The position numbers and the translations under genes are program-made. The notes beneath the pieces were generated by a model. It saw only the letters and a program-made list of their open reading frames with translations, did no database searches and was not told where the DNA came from. Positions 55,895 to 63,992 of a DNA stretch of 64,000 bases are shown here, one piece after another (the first letter of the stretch is position 1; each line of letters begins with the position of its first letter). Origin of the DNA: an uncultured Candidatus Melainabacteria bacterium (lineage in GTDB: Bacteria; Cyanobacteriota; Vampirovibrionia; Gastranaerophilales; Gastranaerophilaceae). Location of the stretch: assembly GCA_934728585.1 (NCBI GenBank), contig CAKVDZ010000004.1, forward strand, positions 124,001 to 188,000. The letters run 5' to 3'.

Positions 55895-56573
55895 TCAGCA
55901 TAGCCTTTATTGTTTTTGGTGAATTAAACATCATTATATCAATAATAGATAAATTTGGCACGAAATTATTATAAAATTGTTTGTATTGTATTTCATTCAT
56001 TTTAATAAAATTTAAAATAATTCCATTTTTAACAAATTCTTCTTTTTCATATAATTCTTGACCGCCAATTGCATTTATATATTGATTTGCTCTTAACTTA
56101 TGACAAATTTCTATAATTTTTTCTTGGGCTCGATGTTCATTATTTTTTTCTATTTCTGATGATAATAAAATTTCTGTATGAATATCTAAATATTCAAAAA
56201 TTTTTTCAAAATGATATTTTAAATATTTCGTTAAATCATTTTCATTATTGTAAATAATTTTTTCTAAAATAGCAAAAGTATCATTATAAAAAGGAGCTTT
56301 TTTATATGCTAAGGTTATTGTTTTTAAAAAATTTTCTTTATCTTTTAAATCAAATTTTAATTTTGTTTCTTTTATTAATTTATTTTGTGAAGCTTTTTCA
56401 ATAGGAATAGAAAACCTGTAAGCGTTTCCGTTTAATAATATAGAGTTTTTATTTATATACCCACGTGGAATATAATTTACATCATCATATATGACAAATT
56501 TATCAACGGCATTAAGCATTTGCCAATAACCTAAATATGGAAAAAAGTATGGTTGCATTATTGCTAATTTCAT
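55875..56573 (-). CDS. WbqC-like protein
   Basis: MKLAIMQPYFFPYLGYWQMLNAVDKFVIYDDVNYIPRGYINKN is the unmistakable start of the WbqC family, found in O-antigen and modified-sugar clusters and often beside DegT aminotransferases and ATP-grasp genes. These proteins are thought to act in amino-sugar or glycan biosynthesis, but the reaction is not defined. The size of 232 aa is normal. It overlaps the ATP-grasp gene and lies 3 nt after a glycosyltransferase gene. Confidence 0.9.
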   Translation of the reverse strand: MKLAIMQPYFFPYLGYWQMLNAVDKFVIYDDVNYIPRGYINKNSILLNGNAYRFSIPIEKASQNKLIKETKLKFDLKDKENFLKTITLAYKKAPFYNDTFAILEKIIYNNENDLTKYLKYHFEKIFEYLDIHTEILLSSEIEKNNEHRAQEKIIEICHKLRANQYINAIGGQELYEKEEFVKNGIILNFIKMNEIQYKQFYNNFVPNLSIIDIMMFNSPKTIKAMLNEYKLY

Positions 56574-56576
56574 AAA

Positions 56577-57854
56577 TTATTCCTCTTTATTAGTGTCGCT
56601 AAATAAATTATTGATTAAATCTTTGAGTAAAATATCCCTTTTTACTTTATTATAAAGTTTGTAATACCTATTTTTGCCATTTCTACCTATTTCATAGGTT
56701 TTGTCCATATTATTTATTAAATATTCTACCTTTTCACAAATATCATTAATTTCCGGTTTGATTATTACAACTTCTTCTTTATCTTTAAAATTAATGTTGG
56801 TTTTGTATTCATCTGTATTTAATATTGTGCAACCCCAGTATATAGACGTTCCGTTCATCGGAAAACCATCAAAATTACCCTTGTAAAGTGCTGACGGACG
56901 ATTTGGAGTGATAAACATATCAGTTTTTAAATATATTTTCTTTAATTCTTCTTTTTGTAAAACTCCATAAAATTTGATTTTATCGCTTATTTCACTTACA
57001 TCAATATCATTCTCGTCAAAGGTACCTATTACATGAAATCTTATTTGAGGATACTTTGGTGCTAAACGCTTCGCTGTATCTATAAATAAATCATATCCTT
57101 TGTCATATCCCCTTGGAGAATACTTAAATGCACAAAATGTTAAATCTATGGTATCTTTATCTTTTGGATAATATAATTTTTGCTCCTTTTCAATTTCTTC
57201 TTTTGTGAAAGCAGGAATACTTGCATAAACTTCTGCTATTTTATCTTCGTCACAAAATTTCTTTTCTAGTAAATATTTTTTTGTGATAGATTCGGTTGTA
57301 ATTACTTTTTTAAAATAAGGAGAACTAAATATTTCCTTTAACATTTCATCAGAATACTCATTATCTATACCAAACATTCCGCCAGGAAATAGTACAAATA
57401 CAAAAGGTAATTTATTTCTGTTTAAATATGGTAGTAAGGTATATGTTTCTGCCAAAAAGTAACTATACACTAATTTCTTGTGTAAGTTTTTAGGTAAATA
57501 TTCTATCTTTCGTTTTTGGTGTTTATAATACTTTGAATACTTTTTTAAACAATATTTGAATTCTATATAACTTTTTCCGTATTTCTGACTAAACATACTC
57601 TTAGGACCAATAGACATAGGATACATACAGTATGCGGTTGAATCTTTTATATTATCTAATAAAAAATTTATTTCATTATTCCTGAAACCTAAAGGTTTGG
57701 GTGACGGAAATTTGCTATCTATAATAGCAAGTTGGTATCTTTGTTCTCTATTCAGTTTCTTATTTATAAATCTTTTTATATCATTTTTTAAATCTACCAT
57801 AAAATATGATGATATATTTAAACGCTTTAACATAAAAAGAGCTTTTATTAACAT
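56577..57854 (-). CDS. Family-4-like glycosyltransferase
   Basis: The 425-aa protein ends in a GT-B donor domain: LTFCAFKYSPRGYDKGYDLFIDTAKRLAPKYPQIRFHVIGTFDEND, IKFYGVLQKEELKKIYLKTDMFITPNRP, and a pattern where the usual Glu pair is less clear (FPMNGTSIYWGCTILNTDEYKTNI). The N-terminal half is lineage-specific. AAAGGAAA precedes the ATG. It belongs to the minus-strand run kdtA-DegT-DUF1796-GT4-WbqC-ATP-grasp. Confidence 0.78.
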   Translation of the reverse strand: MLIKALFMLKRLNISSYFMVDLKNDIKRFINKKLNREQRYQLAIIDSKFPSPKPLGFRNNEINFLLDNIKDSTAYCMYPMSIGPKSMFSQKYGKSYIEFKYCLKKYSKYYKHQKRKIEYLPKNLHKKLVYSYFLAETYTLLPYLNRNKLPFVFVLFPGGMFGIDNEYSDEMLKEIFSSPYFKKVITTESITKKYLLEKKFCDEDKIAEVYASIPAFTKEEIEKEQKLYYPKDKDTIDLTFCAFKYSPRGYDKGYDLFIDTAKRLAPKYPQIRFHVIGTFDENDIDVSEISDKIKFYGVLQKEELKKIYLKTDMFITPNRPSALYKGNFDGFPMNGTSIYWGCTILNTDEYKTNINFKDKEEVVIIKPEINDICEKVEYLINNMDKTYEIGRNGKNRYYKLYNKVKRDILLKDLINNLFSDTNKEE

Positions 57855-57874
57855 TTTTTTATTTCCTTTTCTAT

Positions 57875-58624
57875 CTAACCAAAAACTATTTGTAATAAAA
57901 AATAAAATCTTTCTATTCGTCTTTTATAAATATTGTAATATTTATATCTGATTTTATAATGATTTAAGATTTTAACTAAACGACGATGATAAAATAGATA
58001 TTCTTCAGAATATATTTGTTTATATCTATTATACGTAACAGCAAGCATGATTTTTGAACTTTTACTTTTTAGATATTTAATTTTGTCCGGATACATTTCG
58101 TCTTTTGATTTTACAAATAAAATATTAAACTCACAGTTTTTAAAAGTCTTTTCTAGATTTTTTATCATATTATTCAAATCGTTCTCTGAATATTCCTCAA
58201 ATCCATCAACTTCCTTTACTGGTCTTTGAAAATAAACAAGAAGTATCTTTCTGTTTACATCTCCGTCAATTAATTTTAAAACTCTATTAATTCGTCTATC
58301 GTATTTTGCTTTAACTTTTGGATATTGCTGTTCTAATGAACCAAAATCAATATAAAAATCGTGATTATGAAAAATATTGGTATAATGATTTTTTACAATA
58401 AATCTGTCTAATTCTGTTTTATTAATTGGTTTTAAATCTTTCAGGTCAAAAAACTTATCAAATTTGTTTATTAAAATTTGGACTCTATCTGAAAATTTTG
58501 GACCAAATAACCAATCAAATGGATAACTGCGATTTTGTAAACCTGCTTCTCTTAGGGCTTGCGTACAATTACAAGCGGATCCCATACCTAATATTAAATC
58601 ATATTCGCGTTTTTGTTTAAACAT
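57875..58624 (-). CDS. DUF1796 putative papain-like cysteine peptidase
   Basis: The 249-aa protein begins YDLILGMGSACNCTQALREAGLQNRSYPFDWLFG, the DUF1796 signature with a conserved Cys and a later His (FHNHDFYIDF). The fold is predicted to be papain-like in the family description, though DUF1796 members occur in glycan loci and may act on sugars rather than peptides. The tail is strongly basic. It overlaps the aminotransferase gene by 8 nt. Confidence 0.82.
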   Translation of the reverse strand: MFKQKREYDLILGMGSACNCTQALREAGLQNRSYPFDWLFGPKFSDRVQILINKFDKFFDLKDLKPINKTELDRFIVKNHYTNIFHNHDFYIDFGSLEQQYPKVKAKYDRRINRVLKLIDGDVNRKILLVYFQRPVKEVDGFEEYSENDLNNMIKNLEKTFKNCEFNILFVKSKDEMYPDKIKYLKSKSSKIMLAVTYNRYKQIYSEEYLFYHRRLVKILNHYKIRYKYYNIYKRRIERFYFLLQIVFG

Positions 58625-59726
58625 TTTTTATAACCTCGCAAATTTTTTCTCGGTATTCTTCCTCTAAGTCGCCATAATACGGTAAACAAAGAACTTTGGT
58701 TTTATATTCATTTGCAATTGGTAAATTTTTTGCACTTGATGATGGCAAATTTTTGTAGCACTCATAATCTGAACATAATGGATAAAAATATTTTCTTGCA
58801 TAAATATCACTTTCACGCAATTTCGCATAAAGTTCATCTCTCGTCATTTTATACTCATCTTCGATAACTATTGGATAGTATTGATATGAATTTGTCGTAT
58901 TTTCAGGCATTTGAGGAATTTTTATACCCTCTACTTCTTTCAATTTTTCATCATAAAAACTTTTTAAATTTGCGCGTCTTTCTTGTTCTGCTCTATAAAG
59001 ATTTAAATTCAACAACCCAACAGAAGCTTGAAGTTCATTCATTTTACCATTTATACCAATTTCTTCAACTAAATCTTCGCCTCTTATGCCGAAGTTGCGC
59101 AAATTATATATTTTATGCTCTAATTCATCATTGTTATAAGTTAAACAACCACCCTCAATCGTCGTAAACAATTTTGTTGCGTGAAACGAAAACATTGATA
59201 TATCACCAAAATTTCCAATATCTACTCCGTTAATCTTTGTCGAAAAAGCATGTGCACAGTCGTAAATAACTTTCAAATTGTGTTTATCAGCAACTTTTTG
59301 AATTTTCTCAACATCACAAGGAAATCCATACACATGCACGCCCAAAATTGCTGAAGTATTTTTAGTAATATGTTTTTCTATCTCATCTGCGTTTATGCAC
59401 ATTGTATTCTGCTCAATATCACAAAAAACAGGTTTTAAAGCATTCCAACTTATACAATGAGGAGTCGCCGCAAACGTAAATGGAGTCGTTATAACCTCAC
59501 TTCCATAAGGCAAGTCCATTGCTTTTAGTGCTGTTAATAGTGCAATCGTACCATTATTAAACAGAGAAACATTCTTTACACCTAAATGTTTTTTAAGTTC
59601 ATTTTCAAGCTTATTATGTTTAGGACCAGCATTTGTAACTTTGCCAGAATCCCAAATTTCTTTTAATTCTTTTTCAAAATTCTCTAGGTTTGGTAATGTT
59701 GGTTTTGTTACAAAAATCTTTTTCAT
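58617..59726 (-). CDS. DegT/DnrJ/EryC1-family sugar aminotransferase
   Basis: These PLP enzymes aminate keto-sugars attached to nucleotides. ITTPFTFAATPHCISWNALKPVFCDIE, VYGFPCDVEKIQKVADKHNLKVIYDCAHAF and SMFSFHATKLFTTIEGG are diagnostic; Lys185 in HATK should hold the cofactor. The length of 369 aa is normal. It overlaps kdtA by 1 nt and DUF1796 by 8 nt. An amino-sugar product would fit the neighbouring ATP-grasp and WbqC-like genes (inference). Confidence 0.93.
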   Translation of the reverse strand: MKKIFVTKPTLPNLENFEKELKEIWDSGKVTNAGPKHNKLENELKKHLGVKNVSLFNNGTIALLTALKAMDLPYGSEVITTPFTFAATPHCISWNALKPVFCDIEQNTMCINADEIEKHITKNTSAILGVHVYGFPCDVEKIQKVADKHNLKVIYDCAHAFSTKINGVDIGNFGDISMFSFHATKLFTTIEGGCLTYNNDELEHKIYNLRNFGIRGEDLVEEIGINGKMNELQASVGLLNLNLYRAEQERRANLKSFYDEKLKEVEGIKIPQMPENTTNSYQYYPIVIEDEYKMTRDELYAKLRESDIYARKYFYPLCSDYECYKNLPSSSAKNLPIANEYKTKVLCLPYYGDLEEEYREKICEVIKNV

Positions 59727-60955
59727 TATTCTCCTAATACACCTTTCAATTCATTAATAACGTAGTCCAAGGCGCCTTGGTTTTGTACAAAGGCTGTTTT
59801 GCAATCCTCACAACACTTTTGATAAAACTCTTTATCAGAAAGCAATTTTCGCATATAATCTTTTAATTCTTCTGCGTTTGCCACGATTTTGGACGCGCCT
59901 GTTTGAGTCAAAAGTGCATAAATGTCTTTAAAATTATTTACACAAGTACCTGAAATTGTAGGTTTTTCAAACACTGTAGCCTCTAAAGGATTGTGTCCGC
60001 CAGTTTTATTAAAACTTCCACCAATAAACGCAAAGTAGCAAAGCGCATAAGCCTTACCCAATTCGCCCATTGTATCAAGCATTATGATATCTTTATCGTC
60101 GAATTTATCACCATGTGAGCGCACTCCCCATTTCAAACCTGTTGCCTCAATCAACTTTTTAACCGCGTTTTGACGCTCTGGGTGACGAGGTGCAACAAGA
60201 AGTTTTATATCATCAAATTCTTTTTTCAATTCGGTAAAAATAGGAAGAAACATTTCATCTTCGCCAGAATGTGTACTTCCTGCAATAATCACACGTCCTT
60301 GACCTAATTCAAAATCACAATTCTTTTTAGCAATATCAAATTTTAAATTACCCATAACAGTCGTAGTTTCAGGATTTGCACCAATAGAAATAAGTTTTTC
60401 GTTATCTCTATTTGACTGCGTAAGAATTTTTGTATAATTTTGCAAAATCGGTTTAAAAAAGAACGACAATTTTTTATATGAATTGTAGGTTCTATCTGAA
60501 ATGCGACCATTTATAATTATCAAATTTATACCACGGTTTCTAACTAGTCTTGCAAAATTAGGCCACAGTTCCGTTTCTGCAACGATTACAACTTTTGGAT
60601 TAACCTTATTCAAAAAATGTCCAACGCAAAACGGAAAATCATAAGGGAAATATGTAATAAAATCAGCAGTATCACCCAATTTTTCTTTTGCAATCTTTTG
60701 CCCTGTAACAGTTCCCGTACAAACAACTATCTGATTATCAAATGTTTTTTTTGTACATTTTATAAGGTTCTCCAATGCCAAAATTTCACCAACTGAAACA
60801 CCATAAAAAACAATACTATTTTGTAATTTAGGTGCATCAAAGTATCCGCATTTTTCTTTAAACCCAGCAATTAATTTACGCTTAAGCAATCCAATTACAA
60901 GCCAAAACGGTAATATTAAGATAAATAAAATTGTAGAAAAAAAGCCGTAAATCAT
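59726..60955 (-). CDS. kdtA: 3-deoxy-D-manno-octulosonic acid transferase (Kdo transferase)
   Basis: KdtA/WaaA adds Kdo to lipid A precursor and marks an LPS-making outer membrane. An N-terminal membrane helix (4-24) is followed by FYGVSVGEILALENLIKC, with the active-site Glu region, then VCTGTVTGQKIA, YFPYDFPFCVGHFLNKVNPKVVIVAETELWPNF, GRISDRTYNSYKKL and TGGHNPLEATVFEKP. It has 409 aa and is complete. It is the first gene of the minus-strand glycan operon. Confidence 0.93.
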   Translation of the reverse strand: MIYGFFSTILFILILPFWLVIGLLKRKLIAGFKEKCGYFDAPKLQNSIVFYGVSVGEILALENLIKCTKKTFDNQIVVCTGTVTGQKIAKEKLGDTADFITYFPYDFPFCVGHFLNKVNPKVVIVAETELWPNFARLVRNRGINLIIINGRISDRTYNSYKKLSFFFKPILQNYTKILTQSNRDNEKLISIGANPETTTVMGNLKFDIAKKNCDFELGQGRVIIAGSTHSGEDEMFLPIFTELKKEFDDIKLLVAPRHPERQNAVKKLIEATGLKWGVRSHGDKFDDKDIIMLDTMGELGKAYALCYFAFIGGSFNKTGGHNPLEATVFEKPTISGTCVNNFKDIYALLTQTGASKIVANAEELKDYMRKLLSDKEFYQKCCEDCKTAFVQNQGALDYVINELKGVLGE

Positions 60956-60974
60956 AATATAATTATTCTATCAC

Positions 60975-60998
60975 GAACATTGAAAATTAAATAAAGGG
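60975..60998 (+). repeat. 24-bp upstream repeat of micro-peptide locus 2
   Basis: It begins GAACATTGAAAATTAAATAA and is identical to 61244-61267. It covers the expected transcription start region of the sense RNA. Confidence 0.85.
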
Positions 60999-61058
60999 TA
61001 GTTCCGAACCTCCAAAGGCAACACATATACGAAGAAATAGCTGAGAGGAGGTGATACA

Positions 61059-61133
61059 ATGGAAGAAGAAATAATTAAAAAAGCCCTAGCTATTCTAGGA
61101 CTTTTAATACAATTAGTTTCGACGCTATTGTAA
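61059..61133 (+). CDS. Hydrophobic 24-aa micro-peptide (type I toxin-like), locus 2
   Basis: The peptide starts MEEEIIKKALAILGLL and ends STLL: a charged head and one hydrophobic helix. GAGAGGAGGTGAT gives it a very strong ribosome-binding site, and CCTCC in the leader (near 61009) can pair with GGAGG, the kind of self-masking seen in type I toxin mRNAs. A perfect hairpin and a convergent promoter follow. It resembles the peptide at 27110 (KAL, then alternating Leu/Ile). Function is inferred from layout only. Confidence 0.68.
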   Translation: MEEEIIKKALAILGLLIQLVSTLL

Positions 61134-61142
61134 GGGAACGAA

Positions 61143-61177
61143 GCGCCTATTTAGAGTCATCACCTCTAAATAGGTGT
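61143..61177. other. Hairpin at the 3' side of locus 2
   Basis: CCTATTTAGAG (61146-61156) pairs perfectly with CTCTAAATAGG (61164-61174), and two further pairs extend the stem. It would be the 5' hairpin of the antisense transcript or the 3' hairpin of the sense one. Confidence 0.8.
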
Positions 61178-61180
61178 CCC

Positions 61181-61216
61181 TATTTATATTATAACCTATT
61201 TTTCAAAAATTTCAAG
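61181..61216 (+). repeat. 36-bp downstream repeat, copy 1 (carries antisense promoter)
   Basis: It begins TATTTATATTATAACCTATT and is identical to 61484-61519. Both copies hold a minus-strand promoter. Confidence 0.9.
61188..61215 (-). promoter_or_regulatory. Convergent (antisense) promoter of locus 2
   Basis: TTGAAA (61215-61210) and TATAAT (61193-61188) on the minus strand with 16 nt between, pointing into the peptide gene. Confidence 0.68.
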
Positions 61217-61243
61217 AGTTATAATTATCTCAACATTTCAACA

Positions 61244-61267
61244 GAACATTGAAAATTAAATAAAGGG
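61244..61267 (+). repeat. 24-bp upstream repeat of micro-peptide locus 3
   Basis: Identical to 60975-60998, placed at the same relative position before the third peptide gene. Confidence 0.85.
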
Positions 61268-61350
61268 GCTAGCCTACATTTCTTAAACGTCAGCAACAAC
61301 AAAGACACTTCAGTTAAGGCTGAGAGTTTAATGAAAGGAGGATTGATATT

Positions 61351-61434
61351 ATGAATGAAATTAATTTAACATTAGTAATGATTTTTTTAATTTTGTACTT
61401 AATAAAAAATGGCACTTATCGTAAAAAACAATAA
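61351..61434 (+). CDS. Hydrophobic 27-aa micro-peptide (type I toxin-like), locus 3
   Basis: The peptide starts MNEINLTLVMIFLILYLIKN and ends TYRKKQ, a hydrophobic helix with a basic tail, the shape of Fst/TxpA-like toxins (family knowledge). GAAAGGAGGATTG precedes the ATG. The flanks repeat those of locus 2 (24-bp upstream, 36-bp downstream), but the peptide itself is different, so the locus was duplicated and the coding part diverged or was exchanged. No longer reading frame covers it. Confidence 0.66.
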   Translation: MNEINLTLVMIFLILYLIKNGTYRKKQ

Positions 61435-61460
61435 GTACCGCTTCAGTCTAAGTAGGTGAT

Positions 61461-61476
61461 GGTAGTTGGCGCTACC
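61461..61476. other. Hairpin at the 3' side of locus 3
   Basis: GGTAG and CTACC enclose TTGGCG, in the same place as the hairpins of loci 1 and 2. Confidence 0.5.
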
Positions 61477-61483
61477 GCCCCTA

Positions 61484-61519
61484 TATTTATATTATAACCT
61501 ATTTTTCAAAAATTTCAAG
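61484..61519 (+). repeat. 36-bp downstream repeat, copy 2
   Basis: Identical to 61181-61216. Confidence 0.9.
61491..61518 (-). promoter_or_regulatory. Convergent (antisense) promoter of locus 3
   Basis: TTGAAA (61518-61513) and TATAAT (61496-61491), 16 nt apart on the minus strand, as at loci 1 and 2. Confidence 0.68.
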
Positions 61520-61546
61520 TGTAAAAAATCGAAAGGAAAATAAATA

Positions 61547-62689
61547 ATGAAAAACAAACAATTTTTAATGATTCCAGGACCAACACCCGTACCTGAAAGC
61601 GTACTTCTTGCTATGGCAAAACACCCAATTGGACATAGAAGCAGTGAATTTTCAAAAGTTTTAGAAGAAGTTTATGAAAATTTGAAATACGTTTTTCAAA
61701 CAAAAAACGATGTATTTATGTTCGCATCAAGTGGCACTGGAGCTATGGACGCAGCATTGTCTAATCTTGTAAACGAGGGCGACAATGTTTTGAGCCTTGT
61801 TTTAGGCAATTTCGGCAACCGTTGGGCAAAAATCGCATCTGGATACGGTGCAAACGTTGATAAAATCGAAGTTGAGGCAGGAGAAGTTATTAATCCTGAA
61901 GATGTTAAAAAGAAATTGGCAGAAAAAGACTACAAAATCGTAACTTTAACTCATTCTGAAACATCAACTGGCGCAAAAAATGATATTCAAGAAATTTGTA
62001 AAATAATTAGTCAAACAAACGCTATTTCTGTAGTTGACGGAGTAACAAGTGTTAGCGCGATGGACGTAAAACCAGATGAATGGGGAATAAACGTACTTGT
62101 TTCTGGTTCACAAAAAGGATTTATGATACCTCCAGGATTAGCATTTTTAGTTGCTGATGAAAAAGCTTGGAAAGTTCACGAACAATGCAAACACCCAAGC
62201 TTCTATTTCAGTTGGGACGCTCATAGAAAATCTGTTAGAGAAAATTCTACTCCTTACACCGCAGCTGTAAACTTAATTTTCGCACTTCAAGAAGCTTTAA
62301 AAATGATTAAAGAAGAAGGTTTAGAAAATATTTATGCTCGTCATGAAAGATTGGCATTAGGCTTAAGACACTCTTTAAGAGCTATGGGGCTTGAATTACT
62401 TGTAAAAGACGACAAAAACGCAAGTTATTCAATCACATCAGTTCTTCCTCCAGATGGAATTAGCGTGCCTGATATAAGAAGTCACATGAACAAAGATTTT
62501 GACATAGTTGTTGCAAACGGTCAAAACGCTCTAAAGGACAAAATTTTTAGAATGGGTACATTAGGCTTTGTATCGGATAGAGATTTATTAACAGCAGTTG
62601 CATCATTAGAAACCGTTTTAGCAAGACTAGGACACAAATTTGAAGTTGGAATTGGTACAAAAACTGCAATTGAGTGGTTAAACAAATAA
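61547..62689 (+). CDS. Class V aminotransferase (alanine/serine-glyoxylate type)
   Basis: The 380-aa PLP enzyme begins MIPGPTPVPESVLLAMAKHPIGHRSSEF, typical of alanine-glyoxylate, serine-pyruvate and related aminotransferases. SSGTGAMDAALSNLV binds the cofactor phosphate, VDGVTSVSAMDV supplies the Asp, and Lys190 in SGSQKGFMIPPGL is the Schiff-base lysine. Whether it uses serine, alanine or another donor is unclear; this group also includes purine-catabolism and phosphonate enzymes. AAAGGAAA precedes the ATG. Confidence 0.92.
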   Translation: MKNKQFLMIPGPTPVPESVLLAMAKHPIGHRSSEFSKVLEEVYENLKYVFQTKNDVFMFASSGTGAMDAALSNLVNEGDNVLSLVLGNFGNRWAKIASGYGANVDKIEVEAGEVINPEDVKKKLAEKDYKIVTLTHSETSTGAKNDIQEICKIISQTNAISVVDGVTSVSAMDVKPDEWGINVLVSGSQKGFMIPPGLAFLVADEKAWKVHEQCKHPSFYFSWDAHRKSVRENSTPYTAAVNLIFALQEALKMIKEEGLENIYARHERLALGLRHSLRAMGLELLVKDDKNASYSITSVLPPDGISVPDIRSHMNKDFDIVVANGQNALKDKIFRMGTLGFVSDRDLLTAVASLETVLARLGHKFEVGIGTKTAIEWLNK

Positions 62690-62704
62690 TTTCAAGAACT
62701 TGAA

Positions 62705-62738
62705 CATCGCCGAAAGCAGAGCTTTCGGCGATGTTTTT
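62705..62738. terminator. Terminator after the aminotransferase
   Basis: CATCGCCGAAAGC-AGA-GCTTTCGGCGATG is a perfect 13-bp stem followed by TTTTT on the plus strand. It also stands 21 nt downstream of the convergent Gln-rich gene. Confidence 0.93.
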
Positions 62739-62758
62739 ATTTCTCACCATTCACTAAA

Positions 62759-63256
62759 CTATGCACCATATCTAGCAGGAACTGCTGCTGATACGATTTT
62801 TTTCATATTTCCATTCACTATAACTCTTGTTTGAGGTTGTGGAGCGCGTTGAACGTAAGATTCAAGGTTTTGTTGATTTACGTAAACAGGTCTTGCTTCA
62901 GTGTAAACAGGTTTTTGTTGAACAACACGTTGTTGAGGTTGTTGATAATAGCTTGCTTGTTGAACTTGTTGAGCTTGAGCCTTGAAAGTTTGTCTTTGTT
63001 GCATTTGAGCTTGTTGTTGTGCATAAGCTTGTTGTTGTGCTGCAAAAAGTTGTGCCAAAGATTGTTTTTGAGGTTTTGGTTGAGCAACTGTTTGTTGTTG
63101 AACAGGTCTTGGTTGAACTGTTCTTTGTGGTAGTGGCACTTGAGGTGCTACATTTTGAGCATAAGTAAATTGCGCTTCTGAGATTTTACGTTCTAAGTCA
63201 CAAAGACCAACGCATACTGAATTGTTGTTAAAAAAGTTTTTCAAAAATTGTTCCAT
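62759..63256 (-). CDS. Gln-rich low-complexity protein
   Basis: The 165-aa protein has an ordered N-terminus (MEQFLKNFFNNNSVCVGLCD, two Cys) and then a long disordered stretch very rich in Gln, Ala, Pro and Val (residues about 35-150), ending in KKIVSAAVPARYGA. It has no signal peptide. I do not recognise a family. Its composition suggests a scaffold, condensate or surface-linked role, which is speculation. Confidence 0.7.
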   Translation of the reverse strand: MEQFLKNFFNNNSVCVGLCDLERKISEAQFTYAQNVAPQVPLPQRTVQPRPVQQQTVAQPKPQKQSLAQLFAAQQQAYAQQQAQMQQRQTFKAQAQQVQQASYYQQPQQRVVQQKPVYTEARPVYVNQQNLESYVQRAPQPQTRVIVNGNMKKIVSAAVPARYGA

Positions 63257-63347
63257 AATCTTATTCCTCTTTTCTCTTATTTGTTATATAATGTATTTAA
63301 TAATGAATTTTAAAAAGTCAACATTTTTGTAATAAGGAGTAAAAAAA

Positions 63348-63548
63348 ATGGCAAAAATCACTAAAGAAATGGGCATTATGGATATCGTACAAAACTATCC
63401 TGAAACAGTAGAAGTATTCCAAAAGTTTGGAATGGGCTGTATTGGTTGTGCAGCAGCACACTTTGAAAACTTAGAAGCTGGTGCAAAAGTTCATGGTATC
63501 GACATTGATGCTATGGTAGACGCTATGAACGAACTTGTTGGAGAATAA
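63348..63548 (+). CDS. DUF1858 small redox-type protein
   Basis: The 66-aa protein is a complete DUF1858 domain: MGIMDIVQNYPETVEVFQKFGMGCIGCAAAHFENLEAGAKVHGID. The CxxC pair (GCIGC) is the feature of hybrid-cluster-protein-associated disulfide redox proteins (TIGR03980). It is common in strict anaerobes and may take part in redox or iron-sulfur handling. AAGGAG precedes the ATG. NfeD follows 5 nt later. Confidence 0.9.
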   Translation: MAKITKEMGIMDIVQNYPETVEVFQKFGMGCIGCAAAHFENLEAGAKVHGIDIDAMVDAMNELVGE

Positions 63549-63553
63549 TTTCA

Positions 63554-63982
63554 ATGACAGTTTGGCAATTTTGTCTATTTGCAGGACTTGCTTTTTTAAT
63601 ACTTGAAATGTTTTTACCATTCACATTCTTTTTAAGCATGGCAATTGGCGCATTTTTAACTGCCATTGTAGCGGTTTGGTTTGTGTCAAAAACTGTATTA
63701 ATCCCAACATTTGCTGTACTTTCAGTTCTTTCCTTGTTAATATTTAGACCATTCTTGGCTAAATACCAAAAGACTTCAAAAGAACAAAAAACTGGTATGG
63801 AAAGCAAATATATCGGACAAAAAGCAAAAGTCGTAAAAGCAATAAACCAAAACGAAGGCGCAATAACAATATATGGAGAACGCTGGGAAGCTCGCAGTGA
63901 AAACGATGTAGAAATTCCAGAAGGAACCGAAGTTGTTATTGTTAAAAACGAAAGCCTAGTTATGTATGTAAAAAATAAATAA
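63554..63982 (+). CDS. NfeD-like membrane protein
   Basis: The 142-aa protein has three closely packed membrane helices (about 5-25, 30-46, 49-66) and a C-terminal OB-fold (YIGQKAKVVKAINQNEGAITIYGERWEARSENDVEIPEGTEVVIVKNE), the short-NfeD architecture. NfeD proteins pair with stomatin/SPFH proteins at membrane microdomains; a gene begins 10 nt downstream and could be that partner. Confidence 0.88.
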   Translation: MTVWQFCLFAGLAFLILEMFLPFTFFLSMAIGAFLTAIVAVWFVSKTVLIPTFAVLSVLSLLIFRPFLAKYQKTSKEQKTGMESKYIGQKAKVVKAINQNEGAITIYGERWEARSENDVEIPEGTEVVIVKNESLVMYVKNK

Positions 63983-63992
63983 GGAGAAAATT

